From: an uncultured Clostridia bacterium
GTDB lineage: Bacteria; Bacillota; Clostridia; TANB77; CAG-508
Assembly: GCA_948934525.1 (NCBI GenBank)
Contig: CAQZSK010000002.1
Coordinates: 106,654-170,653, forward strand
Reading direction: 5' to 3'
Length of the DNA stretch: 64,000 nt
This document shows positions 43,143-51,980 of the stretch, piece by piece. Every line of letters starts with the position of its first letter. The first letter of the stretch is position 1. The translations under genes and the position numbers were made by a program. Below the pieces are notes generated by a model, which had not been told where the DNA came from, did not search any database, and saw nothing but the letters and a program-made list of their open reading frames with translations.

Positions 43143-45006
43143 TTATTTTAGATAAAGTATTGGTCTAAATGTAATAAATATGTTGCTAGAAGTTTGCGTA
43201 GCAAAACTGCATTGACGCCATTGAACTTCTCCTATACCATAGCTTCCTCCTCTGTAAGTACATGGTACAAGCCTACTCCCTTGCCAAAGAGGACTTGTTG
43301 CTTGATTCTGACTATGTTCTGTAGTCCATTCAAAATAATTTTCTGCCATATCATATATATTGTTTTCGATGTCTCCTGCTCTTCCAGTGTTAGTTATAAC
43401 ACCGTTGAGATTTTTTATTTGGATAATTGTTATTACCTGAATATTTTTGTATAAATGCAATTGTAGTATCCCAAGTATAACTATTAACCAAATCACTTTC
43501 TACATAATTATCGGATAATCTTTGTGCTTCTTTCGATGCATTTGCCACACTATTTTCTCTCCATACTATCTTATCATATTGCGATTTTACTTTATCATCT
43601 TTTCCCTTGCTCGCTTCATATCTAGCAAAATAGTAACCTCCACTTTCTTGTGCCTTTTTAATAAAATCTTCTAAATCTTTCGCAGGGGTATGGCCATTAG
43701 CTCTAATCCATTCTCCATGATTATTTATATAAATAATTTGTGAAAAAACTTCTGCATCTTGTTGTAATGTTGGCGTTCCATCTATTCTGTCAAAAGTATA
43801 CCTTCCTAATCGTATATCATCTGCTGGTTTACTTGTTCCTGTTGATACTGAATCTATAGGTACCCATACAAATTCATTTCCTTCTCTATCTTGTATCACT
43901 ATTCCTTGGGTTACTTTTGTTCCTTCACTTGTTAATACTTTGAAGTCTCCTGGTATTGTTATTAAATTTCCATTTTCATCTTTTGCTATGGTATTCTTTG
44001 TTTGGAAATCTGTTAATGTTGTTACTTCTACTGCGTCATCCACTGTTACCTCACATGTTTTACTTAAATTACTTCCATCTGTTGTTTTGACTGTAATTGT
44101 TGTTGTTCCTTTTTTCTTTGCTGTTATTACTCCCTGTTTATCTACTGTTGCTACTTCTTTATTACTACTTGTCCATTCAAATTCTTGGCTTGTTGTTTCA
44201 GTTGGTTTTGCTATAGCTGTTAACCATCTGGTATATCCTGTTGCTATTCTTGCTCTTACAGAATTAATTTCTAGTTCTGTTGTAACTTCACATACTCTTA
44301 CATTACATGTTTTTGTATAGCTCCCATAGTTTACTATTATCGCTACTGTTCCTGCTGTGTTCTTAGCTGTTACAGTTACTACATTTGTATTTGTATCTAC
44401 TGTAGCTGTCGCTATTGCTTCATCTCCACTTGTTACACTTATAGTTTGTGTTATTCCTTCTTCTAAATCTGAAATATTACTTTCTTTTCTATCTATAGTC
44501 ACAACTCCACCATTAAAATGCATTTTATAATACTTACCTTCTACTTTGATATAGTAAATATATGGTTCACTATTTCCTTCTAAAGTTACTTGTATCGTAT
44601 TTGATTTTTCTTTTCCTAAATTCATATTTTCTTTATTTAACGAAATATCTATCACTTCATTTTCACTTGTTATTATTTGCTCTATAGTATATCCTTCTTC
44701 TCTTAGTCCCCCTATTATTTCTTGCATTGTAGGTTTATTTTTTATATCACTATTTTGCTGTTTTTGTAACAATTTCTCTGTATAAATAAAACTTGCTTGC
44801 TCTTCTATTTTTATTAGTTCTGTCTGTAATTTAGCATTTGTTGCTCTCTTGAAAATACTATTGTCTCCCATAATATATGTAATAGTAATTCCTGCTAAAA
44901 TTAGTAATACTATTATGGTTACTAAAGCAACTAGCTTAATTGTATTTATATCTATCATTATCAGTTTGATATTATTTTTGTCAATATTCTTCTTATCATT
45001 ATTCAT
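43143..45006 (-). CDS. Pilin-like anchor, Big_2 and sulfatase-modifying-like surface protein, needs one +1 shift at CGG
   Basis: About 620 aa. N-terminal hydrophobic helix with the clostridial prepilin-like pattern VTIIVLLILAGITITYIMGDNSIFKRA (split by function), two Big_2 Ig-like domains (for example FEWTSSNKEVATVDKQGVITAKKKGTTTITVKT) and a C-terminal FGE-sulfatase-like fold (EFVWVPI, GGYYFARYEAS, NNIYDMAENYFEWTTE, RGGSYG). The zero frame stops after CGG 43404-43402; the +1 frame gives GVITNTGRAGDIENN and supplies the family's WEWT/RGGS end. Probably a surface protein; enzymatic function is not implied. Confidence 0.85.
43402..43404 (-). other. CGG +1 frameshift site 10
   Basis: TCT CAA CGG becomes CAA, skip C, GGT GTT ATA (minus strand). 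It joins the N-terminal 540 codons to the FGE-like end. Confidence 0.85.
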
Positions 45007-45114
45007 TAAATTGACATAATACAATAAAAATAGTATAATATATATAAGTATCCTTTTTGTAAAACCTTCGTGTACACACTCAAATTCTTTTTAACAGCTT
45101 AAGGAGGTAAAAAA

Positions 45115-45654
45115 ATGCCAACAGTTACTAAGGAAGATATGCTTCAAGTTATGCGCCTTGAGGGCTTCTATTTCAATTTGCAAATCGGCATTGAAAAAAT
45201 AATTGCTGAATTGCAATATCTTTCTCAGATGGATCCCCCAAAAGTTTCTTTCTTACAAAGACTCTTGCAAATAAAACAAGAGAACCCTGTTGAAAGGGAA
45301 CGCAAACAACTATATGAATTGTTGGAAATCATAAGTAGTCTGAAGCACATTCTCGAAGAAAACATGCCCCTTATTATTGAGGGAGAACTGTATTTCAGAT
45401 TTAGAAGCTTTGACCCTACCAGCCGCATTTCTATGCGAACTGGAAAATCTGAAAACCCGTCAGCTGATCTAAAGATCTTTTTTGACGACTTGGATACTAG
45501 ATTATCTGGTCTAAAAGCTTTGCCAAATGTTTCTAACATGCTTGCTTCTTCTTTCGGTAGATCCTTTTGTCCCTCTTTTGCAAGAGAAAACTTAGGGCTT
45601 CCTTCTTCTCATCAGAAGTATCTCAGCGCTCATAAGTCAGATCAAAATACTTAG
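45115..45654 (+). CDS. Foreign-looking orphan protein
   Basis: 179 aa, mostly helical, no motif recognised; balanced GC and codon use (CGC, CTC, CTG) unlike the neighbours. Perfect ribosome site TTAAGGAGGT. No in-frame CGG. Standalone with a strong terminator. One of five such genes in 20 kb. Confidence 0.6.
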   Translation: MPTVTKEDMLQVMRLEGFYFNLQIGIEKIIAELQYLSQMDPPKVSFLQRLLQIKQENPVERERKQLYELLEIISSLKHILEENMPLIIEGELYFRFRSFDPTSRISMRTGKSENPSADLKIFFDDLDTRLSGLKALPNVSNMLASSFGRSFCPSFARENLGLPSSHQKYLSAHKSDQNT

Positions 45655-45661
45655 GCAGAAA

Positions 45662-45698
45662 CGGAACCTCTTCTTGAGGTTCTGTTTCTTTTTCTAAT
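45662..45698 (+). terminator. Terminator after the 179-aa orphan
   Basis: AGAAACGGAACCTC and GAGGTTCTGTTTCT stem with T tail. Confidence 0.8.
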
Positions 45699-45725
45699 AT
45701 TAACTTTCTTATATATCTACTATAT

Positions 45726-48335
45726 CTACACATTTTCGTTTCTAATTGTCTCTATCGTGTTTTGTTTATTGATTTTTCCTAGACTATATCTCATAATTAA
45801 GAAAACTAAAATAAATACTAATATGATGGAAATGATAATAGCATTTATTGGAATGTAAATTCCACTATCTATTTTAACAGCAAAAGCTTTATATAACGCA
45901 AAAGTTGCTAAAAGTCCTAAAGCAATTCCATAAATTAAAGATTTCGTTCCATAAAATATCGTTTCTAAGTTTATCATTCGATTAAACTCTTTTTTCGTCA
46001 TTCCAATACTTTTTAGCATAGCAAATTCTTTTTGTCTTAACTCCATATTAGAAGTAATTGTGTTAAAGATATTAGTTACTCCAATTAAGCTAATAACTGT
46101 AATAAATCCATATAGGAAAATATTGATGACAATTACCATTGATCTTTCTCCTGCTACTTCTTCCTCCATATTTCTAACATAAATATCTAAATTTAAATTT
46201 TCAATTTCTTTGGTAGTTTGTTCAGGTTTTTCAGATTCTATCGTAATAAATTCAGGTTCAAAATTAAATTCTGGATGTACTCCATATTCTACAACAAGAT
46301 ATCCACCATTGTAACTATAGTTTTCATATCCATAAGGTTTTATTTGGCTAATCTCTCCCACAGGAATATTAATTTCTTGTTTGTTATATTCTCCTACAAT
46401 ACTTTCTCCTTTTTTATAGTTATATATTCTCTCTTCTACAGTATTTCCCACATCAGTTTGATAATACGAATACATATCACATAGAATTCCTGTTCCTTTG
46501 ACTTTTTCATAAGAACTTCCTATTTTCTTTGCATATTTAGCAAAAGATTGACTATCTAACGCTAGTACTTCTAATAGCATATATTTTTTACCAGTTGGAA
46601 TTACACTACCATTACTATCCAAAATAGCAGTCCCTGTTTTAGAATCTGTTTTCACTTCTTCAAACAATTCCTCTTGATAGTCTACTTTATTTAAATCTAA
46701 AATATGAATTTGGCTTTTGTTGCTATCATAAACAATATACCTTTCTTTAATATTTCCTACTGATGTTATCTGACTTAGTTCTTCCTCACTTATCATATGT
46801 GGTGACTGAGATGAAATTTTAATGTTATAATCATAATCTTCATAATAATTTCCTGCCATATTTAGTGCATTATGCAAAAAGGTATTCATTGCAATAAAAA
46901 TACAAATACTAACTGCTAATGATACAACTGTTGTTCTATATTTCTTTTTACTTCTTTTTAAGTTTTTATAGGCAAGTACTCCCCCTATATGAAATACCTT
47001 TGAAATGATTTTTGGTGTTTTCAATTTTTTACTATTGATAGTAATGTCCTTTGTATTTCTTAGCTGTTCAATTGGACTTACTTTGCTTGCCTTTTTAGCA
47101 GATGTAATTGCTGACAAATATACTGTTAAAAACCCTAATACAATTGATAACAGAATTGGAATACTTGAAATGTTAAAAACAATTCCTTCTGTATAAGTTA
47201 AAATAGCTCCTGGTCCTAGTAAATAATTCACAATTTGAATTAAAACCCATACAGCAAATATTCCAGACAAAATTCCTAATGGAATACCAATAAGTCCAAG
47301 AACTAATGCCTCGAAAACAACACTTTTCTTAATTTGCTTTTTGGTTGCTCCAATACTTGAAAGCATACCATACATTTTAATCTTTTCAGTAGTTGAAATA
47401 GCAAAAGAATTTCTAATACAAAAAACACTAGTAAATAGAATAATAAATACTACTACACCAATTACACTATATAACATCATAAGAGTTGAATCACTAAAGG
47501 CAAATACCTCCCATCTTAGTAATTCATTATTAGTATAAACTATTTCATATCTCATTGGTACACTATTTTCTTTTACAGTTGTCATACTATCTACCCCCAA
47601 TATTTGTGGAATAGAAGTTTCATATTCTTTTGGGTTTTTTAAAACAACATAACTTGTATAATCTGATGCTATTGAAGTATTATCACCAGTAGTAATAATC
47701 GTATAACCTACATCACTATAATTTTCGAAACTGTTATTTGGTCTTTTCATAATCCCTACTACTTTAAAAGTTCTTGTTTGTGCATTAACAATATGTTCCC
47801 CTGTTTCTTTATCATAAGGATTACCAAAATTTAATTCGTAACCATCCAAACTTTCTCTTTTTCCAACCTCTAAAGTAATAGTATCACCTATGTTGTACTT
47901 CACTTCTCCATTTGTTTCAATATGACGAGAAATTACAATCTCTTGATTATTATTCGCAAATCTTCCTTCTTCTAATTGAAAATTTAATCTATCAAAAGTA
48001 TCCACATCCATAGAACAAAGCTTTAAATATGGTTTTTCTTTATTTTTTCCATTTGGTAAAATACCATATCCTTCCTGTAAAACATTAAAAACTTCTTTCA
48101 CATCTCGATTATGTTGTAAATTTTGAATATCCTTTTGTGCAATCTTCTCAATTAATAAATGGTAATATCCTGTTTCGTTAATGGCATTCTGTACTAAAGT
48201 GGCTTGAAAACTGGTTGCTAATGTACAAGCTGCACAGATCAAAGCAACAGAAAGAATAATTCCAATTACTGTACTAATTGTTCTTTTCTTATTTAATTTT
48301 AAATTTTTAAGTGACACCTTATTTAATATCTTCAT
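45726..48335 (-). CDS. FtsX-family ABC exporter permease
   Basis: 869 aa with about ten membrane helices in two FtsX-type blocks (C-terminal halves near residues 280-400 and 740-860) and a large extracellular loop between helices 1 and 2. Resembles BceB/VraE/YxdM-type permeases for peptide antibiotics or lipids. Its ATPase is encoded just upstream and a two-component system lies downstream. Confidence 0.9.
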   Translation of the reverse strand: MKILNKVSLKNLKLNKKRTISTVIGIILSVALICAACTLATSFQATLVQNAINETGYYHLLIEKIAQKDIQNLQHNRDVKEVFNVLQEGYGILPNGKNKEKPYLKLCSMDVDTFDRLNFQLEEGRFANNNQEIVISRHIETNGEVKYNIGDTITLEVGKRESLDGYELNFGNPYDKETGEHIVNAQTRTFKVVGIMKRPNNSFENYSDVGYTIITTGDNTSIASDYTSYVVLKNPKEYETSIPQILGVDSMTTVKENSVPMRYEIVYTNNELLRWEVFAFSDSTLMMLYSVIGVVVFIILFTSVFCIRNSFAISTTEKIKMYGMLSSIGATKKQIKKSVVFEALVLGLIGIPLGILSGIFAVWVLIQIVNYLLGPGAILTYTEGIVFNISSIPILLSIVLGFLTVYLSAITSAKKASKVSPIEQLRNTKDITINSKKLKTPKIISKVFHIGGVLAYKNLKRSKKKYRTTVVSLAVSICIFIAMNTFLHNALNMAGNYYEDYDYNIKISSQSPHMISEEELSQITSVGNIKERYIVYDSNKSQIHILDLNKVDYQEELFEEVKTDSKTGTAILDSNGSVIPTGKKYMLLEVLALDSQSFAKYAKKIGSSYEKVKGTGILCDMYSYYQTDVGNTVEERIYNYKKGESIVGEYNKQEINIPVGEISQIKPYGYENYSYNGGYLVVEYGVHPEFNFEPEFITIESEKPEQTTKEIENLNLDIYVRNMEEEVAGERSMVIVINIFLYGFITVISLIGVTNIFNTITSNMELRQKEFAMLKSIGMTKKEFNRMINLETIFYGTKSLIYGIALGLLATFALYKAFAVKIDSGIYIPINAIIISIILVFILVFLIMRYSLGKINKQNTIETIRNENV

Positions 48336-48359
48336 CTCTTGTTTTCCCTCCCTTCTATT

Positions 48360-49032
48360 TTACACTTCTCTTACAATTTTTCCATCTTCAATTTTAATAA
48401 TTCTATCAGCAATTTTAGCAATTTCCATATTATGCGTAATCATAACAATCGTTTGTTTGTAATCTCTGTTCGACCTTTTTAACAGTTCTACAATTTCATC
48501 ACTAGATTTTGAATCAAGGTTTCCTGTTGGCTCATCTGCTAAAATGATAGCTGGATTTGTTATCATTGCTCTTCCTATAGAAGTTCTTTGTTGTTGTCCT
48601 CCTGACAATTCATTTGGCAAATGTGTTTTTCTACTTTCTAAACCTAATAACTGAATTAAATCCTTTAATCTTTTTTGATCGATTTTTCGATTATCTAAAC
48701 TTAAAGGAAGAGTAATATTTTCTTCTACATTCAAAATTGGGATTAAGTTATAGAACTGATAAATAAGTCCTACTTGTCTTCTTCTAAAAATAGCAAGCTC
48801 ATCATCATTAAATCCATAAATATCTTTTCCATCAATAAAAACTTTTCCGGCTTGTTGGTCTATCCACTCCGCCTATTAAATGCAATAAAGTAGATTTCCC
48901 GCTTCCCGAAGCACCTACAATAGCAACAAATTCTCCTTTTGCTATGCTAAAAGAAACATTATCTAAAGCAACTACTTTAGCAGCTCCTTTTCCATAAATT
49001 TTACTTAAATTTTCTACTCTTAAAATTTCCAT
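48360..49032 (-). CDS. ABC exporter ATPase (LolD/MacB-like), needs one +1 shift at CGG
   Basis: 223 aa after the shift. Walker A GASGSGKST is before the shift; the zero frame stops at once after CGG 48849-48847. The +1 frame gives PTSGKVFIDGKDI, where the gained glycine is the strongly conserved PTSGxVxIDG residue, then the Q-loop, LSGGQQQR signature, Walker B IILADEPTGNLD and H-loop ITHN. Thus the ATPase, and the exporter with it, works only if the shift happens. Adjacent to its permease (24 bp). Confidence 0.95.
48847..48849 (-). other. CGG +1 frameshift site 11 (ABC ATPase)
   Basis: ACA AGC CGG becomes AGC, skip C, GGA AAA GTT (minus strand). The clearest of all sites, because both flanks and the glycine match the ABC family. 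Confidence 0.95.
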
Positions 49033-49125
49033 ATTTTTATTCCTTTCTTCACTTTGTTGATTTTATTATACCGATTCAAAGTGACAAGTAAGTGACATTT
49101 AAAAAAAAATTTTTTAAAATAAAAA

Positions 49126-49152
49126 AGACCCCACTTCATTTAAGTGGGGCCG
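49126..49152 (-). terminator. Terminator after the 69-aa orphan
   Basis: CCCCACTT and AAGTGGGG stem with T tail. Confidence 0.8.
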
Positions 49153-49179
49153 CCAATAATATATTGGCATTGTTGAGGT

Positions 49180-49389
49180 TTACTCTTTAGATTCAATCAT
49201 TTCTTTCAAAACATCTGAACCCAAAGTTTGATCCAGCCACATAGATAGTACGATTTCTCTTCCATCTGCACTGATACCACTCATAGCATCTTGGATGGTT
49301 AAAAAAGTAGCATACAACTTTGCTCTGGACCTATGATCCATGCTGCACATCCGTCTCTGAACTTCGTCATTTCCTAAGATATTCATCAT
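49180..49389 (-). CDS. Foreign-looking small protein with in-frame CGG
   Basis: 69 aa from ATG 49389 (TGGAGG upstream), helical, soluble. In-frame CGG at 49353-49351, codon 13, read as Arg in VQRRMCSMD with no frame break; +1 reading would soon stop. Codon choice unlike neighbours. Confidence 0.55.
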   Translation of the reverse strand: MMNILGNDEVQRRMCSMDHRSRAKLYATFLTIQDAMSGISADGREIVLSMWLDQTLGSDVLKEMIESKE

Positions 49390-49491
49390 AAAACCTCCAT
49401 TACTCACTCAGCCACTGGCGATTTTGTACTTTTTTATTATATCATACTTTCCATCTTTATTTCAATATATTTTCTTTGAACTTTAAATAGG

Positions 49492-50637
49492 CTATTTCAA
49501 AATAATTCTTCCTTTTGGAATGAAAACTTCTTTTGTTCTTTTTGTTTTCTTTGCATTTTTTTGTGCAATATTTCCTATTACATTATTTTTAATAATCCCT
49601 AATAAGGCATGCATTGTTTTAGATATTAATTCTTTATTTTCATCTTCAATACTCTGATACCTTTTTACTAATAATCTAGCTGTTGCTATCTTTTTGCTAG
49701 ATAAATCCTCCAATGTAGTAGCTTCAGTGACATTCAATATTTCAAATAATACCTCCACAAACTGAGCTCTTTGTTTAGGAGATACTTCTTTTACCCACTC
49801 TTTAATAGTTTTGTCTACTAATAAGCTACCATTTGTTACCTCTTCTAAAGAAATAAATTTGCCTCCCATTACTTGCCAACTATATAAATCATGTTGCATA
49901 ATTCCATTAGCTGTACTTTGCACTACTGTGTAAGTTTCTTGATGATTTAAAAGTCTTCCAATAACTGACGATTGTGGAATATAAGTGTGTACCTTTTGAA
50001 TTATCTCTTGGTATTCTTTCGTTTGAACAATATCATCATCAAATCCTGGACCATCTTCATTATAAATTGCTTTAATCCTTTTCTTTGTTTCGCTACTACA
50101 AAAAGTAGACGCATATACAGCTAAATTGCCACCTTTTGAATGTCCTCCTACAATAATATCTCCTTCATATTTACTAGCCACCTCATTTAAATAGGCAATA
50201 CTATCTTTTTGTGATGGAACATGGGAAGAAAAGCTCATATTAAAATCTTCTTTCCAACCAGTTATCGTATTGTCTGTGCCTCGAAAAGAAACATACAAAA
50301 TATTATTGGGTAAACATATGGTAATTGCTGAAAACTGTTTTTCTTCTTTTGGCTCTACTTTATTAATATATTTTATCAACTTTAAATCTTTATACCTTGC
50401 GCAGCTAGCTACTACTGGGAATAAGTCTAAATCATCAATTTGTAAAACAGTTTTATCTTTTTCTTTTCTAAATCTCTGATAAGCTTTTTTTATAGTTATT
50501 TGTTCATCCTCTTGAAATAGATTATCAAAAGGAAAATAGGAAATTCTAGATAAAATTAAACTATCTATTTCATTTAATGGAACTTGTGAAAATGGAATAT
50601 CCCCCCTCCATTCCAAGTAATCAATAATATTTGCCAT
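49492..50637 (-). CDS. DUF2974/lipase-like alpha/beta hydrolase
   Basis: 381 aa. The nucleophile elbow GGHSKGGNLAVY (GxSxG-type) and the YVSFRGTD oxyanion region match the DUF2974 (Mbeg1-like) hydrolase family. Likely a cytoplasmic esterase of unknown substrate. Three-residue C-terminal KKTKRTKEV tail is basic. Confidence 0.8.
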   Translation of the reverse strand: MANIIDYLEWRGDIPFSQVPLNEIDSLILSRISYFPFDNLFQEDEQITIKKAYQRFRKEKDKTVLQIDDLDLFPVVASCARYKDLKLIKYINKVEPKEEKQFSAITICLPNNILYVSFRGTDNTITGWKEDFNMSFSSHVPSQKDSIAYLNEVASKYEGDIIVGGHSKGGNLAVYASTFCSSETKKRIKAIYNEDGPGFDDDIVQTKEYQEIIQKVHTYIPQSSVIGRLLNHQETYTVVQSTANGIMQHDLYSWQVMGGKFISLEEVTNGSLLVDKTIKEWVKEVSPKQRAQFVEVLFEILNVTEATTLEDLSSKKIATARLLVKRYQSIEDENKELISKTMHALLGIIKNNVIGNIAQKNAKKTKRTKEVFIPKGRIILK

Positions 50638-50725
50638 TATTTTTCAATTCTCTCCTTTGCTTCCGTTCTTATTTTTCCCTCTTTTTTTGTTTATTATAAC
50701 AATGCAATTAGTAAAAATCAACATT

Positions 50726-50806
50726 TTACAAACCTCTATTTTTATCTTTTGCAACTTTGAAATATTCTTCCTTAATATGATATACATATCCTGTTTCTAT
50801 TAACAT
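50726..50806 (-). pseudogene. Truncated toxin-like ORF, possible type III toxin remnant
   Basis: 26 codons (LIETGYVYHIKEEYFKVAKDK) with AAAGGAAAAA upstream. The start resembles the N-terminus of CptN/TenpN-like type III toxins, but the frame stops at once. Behind a promoter and a terminator-like hairpin, the order expected of a type III locus. Weak evidence, because of the short length. Confidence 0.35.
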
Positions 50807-50825
50807 ACTTTTTCCTTTCAAAACA

Positions 50826-50958
50826 AAAAGAGGGCTTCTATAATCTAATATAGAAAGCCCCCTATTTTCATAATGGATAATTTATTACTCGCACCACCAT
50901 AAAGCGAGAACATTTTCTTTCTGTATTTATTATACAGTCTGTACTTAGCAATTGTCAA
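50826..50958 (-). ncRNA. Candidate short transcript with hairpins ahead of the truncated ORF
   Basis: Promoter TTGACA (50958-50953), 18 bp, TATAAT (50934-50929) on the minus strand; then hairpin CTCGC/GCGAG and a terminator GGGCTTTCTATA/TATAGAAGCCC with T5 tail at about 50826-50862. This resembles an antitoxin RNA and its leaky terminator. Confidence 0.4.
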
Positions 50959-51021
50959 GCTATTGGTATAATAAATACAATATAAAGTTTATACTATTTT
51001 TTAGGATATATTTTATTATTG

Positions 51022-51795
51022 TTACACTCCCATAATATTATATCCGCTATCTGCATAAATTACTTGCCCTGTTACAGCATCTGACATTTCACTTAATAAG
51101 AAAGCTGCCACATTTCCTACCTGTGTTGTTGTTACATTTCTATGTAATGGTGATTTTTCTTCTACTACAGTTAAAATACTAGAAAAGTCTTTAATTCCCT
51201 TAGCAGACAAAGTCTTAATTGGGCCTGCTGATATAGCATTTACCCTTTTACCTTCTTTTCCTAAATTTTCTGCTAGGTATCTTACACTTGCCTCTAATGC
51301 TGCTTTTGCTGCACCCATCACATTATACCCATCTAATACTTTGGTAGAACCATGATAAGTTAATGTTACTAGACTTGCATTTTCATTTAATAACTCTACT
51401 TCTTTTGCCATTCTTGCAGCTAGCACAAAAGAATAGCTACTAACATCCATAGCATGAGAATAACCTTCTTTACTAGTATAGATAAAATCTTGATGCAAAT
51501 CTTCTGTATTTGCATGTGCAATAGCATGTACTAAGCCATCTATCTTTCCATTTTCTTCTTTAATTTGTGTAAATACTTTTTGTACTAATTCATCTTCTGA
51601 TGCACCATCTAACACATAAGCTTTGCTTCCTTTAAAATCTGAAATAAGTTCTTCAATTTTTTCCTTATTTTCTTCTCCCATATAAGTAAAGATAAGCTTT
51701 GCCCCATTCTCATAAGCTGATTTTGCAATTCCATAGGCAATGCTCCATTTATTACGAATTCCCATAATTAGTATTTTCTTATTTTCTAATAACAT
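51022..51795 (-). CDS. fabI: Enoyl-[ACP] reductase
   Basis: Last step of each fatty acid elongation round. 257 aa from ATG 51795 (AAGGAAG). SDR-type NAD(P) site GIRNKWSIAYGIA, and the active-site Y-x6-K spacing of FabI (TYHGSTKVLDGYNVMGAAKAALE). Last gene of the fatty-acid cluster. Confidence 0.93.
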   Translation of the reverse strand: MLLENKKILIMGIRNKWSIAYGIAKSAYENGAKLIFTYMGEENKEKIEELISDFKGSKAYVLDGASEDELVQKVFTQIKEENGKIDGLVHAIAHANTEDLHQDFIYTSKEGYSHAMDVSSYSFVLAARMAKEVELLNENASLVTLTYHGSTKVLDGYNVMGAAKAALEASVRYLAENLGKEGKRVNAISAGPIKTLSAKGIKDFSSILTVVEEKSPLHRNVTTTQVGNVAAFLLSEMSDAVTGQVIYADSGYNIMGV

Positions 51796-51844
51796 TATTT
51801 TTCTTCCTTTCATTAATTACTCTAGAATAATAGGATATGTTTTT

Positions 51845-51915
51845 GCAGTTTTGAGAGGTACTGTTCTGACGTTCTTCTTTGAACTTGCTGACTGCAACAG
51901 GCATTTGAAAAACAA
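51845..51915 (-). ncRNA. Structured RNA element, copy A
   Basis: 71 bp homologous to 57401-57471. On the minus strand: GUUUU/AAAAC outer pairing, stem CUGUU/AACAG, and stem GUUC/GAAC with loop AAAGAA. Compared with copy B the first stem changes at four positions on each side and stays paired. Located in the leader of fabI within the fab operon. Confidence 0.7.
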
Positions 51916-51980
51916 AAAAACATATCCTATTATTCCTCTACTAAATTAAAATGCAAGCAGTAATTTTAAATTATAGTTAT

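Noticed and set aside
8305..49032. Frameshifts as sequencing or assembly errors
   Set aside because: All 11 add a C before GG exactly in frame, in non-homopolymer contexts, in unrelated genes; no other indel type was seen. It cannot be excluded fully without reads, so it is listed as a refutation route.
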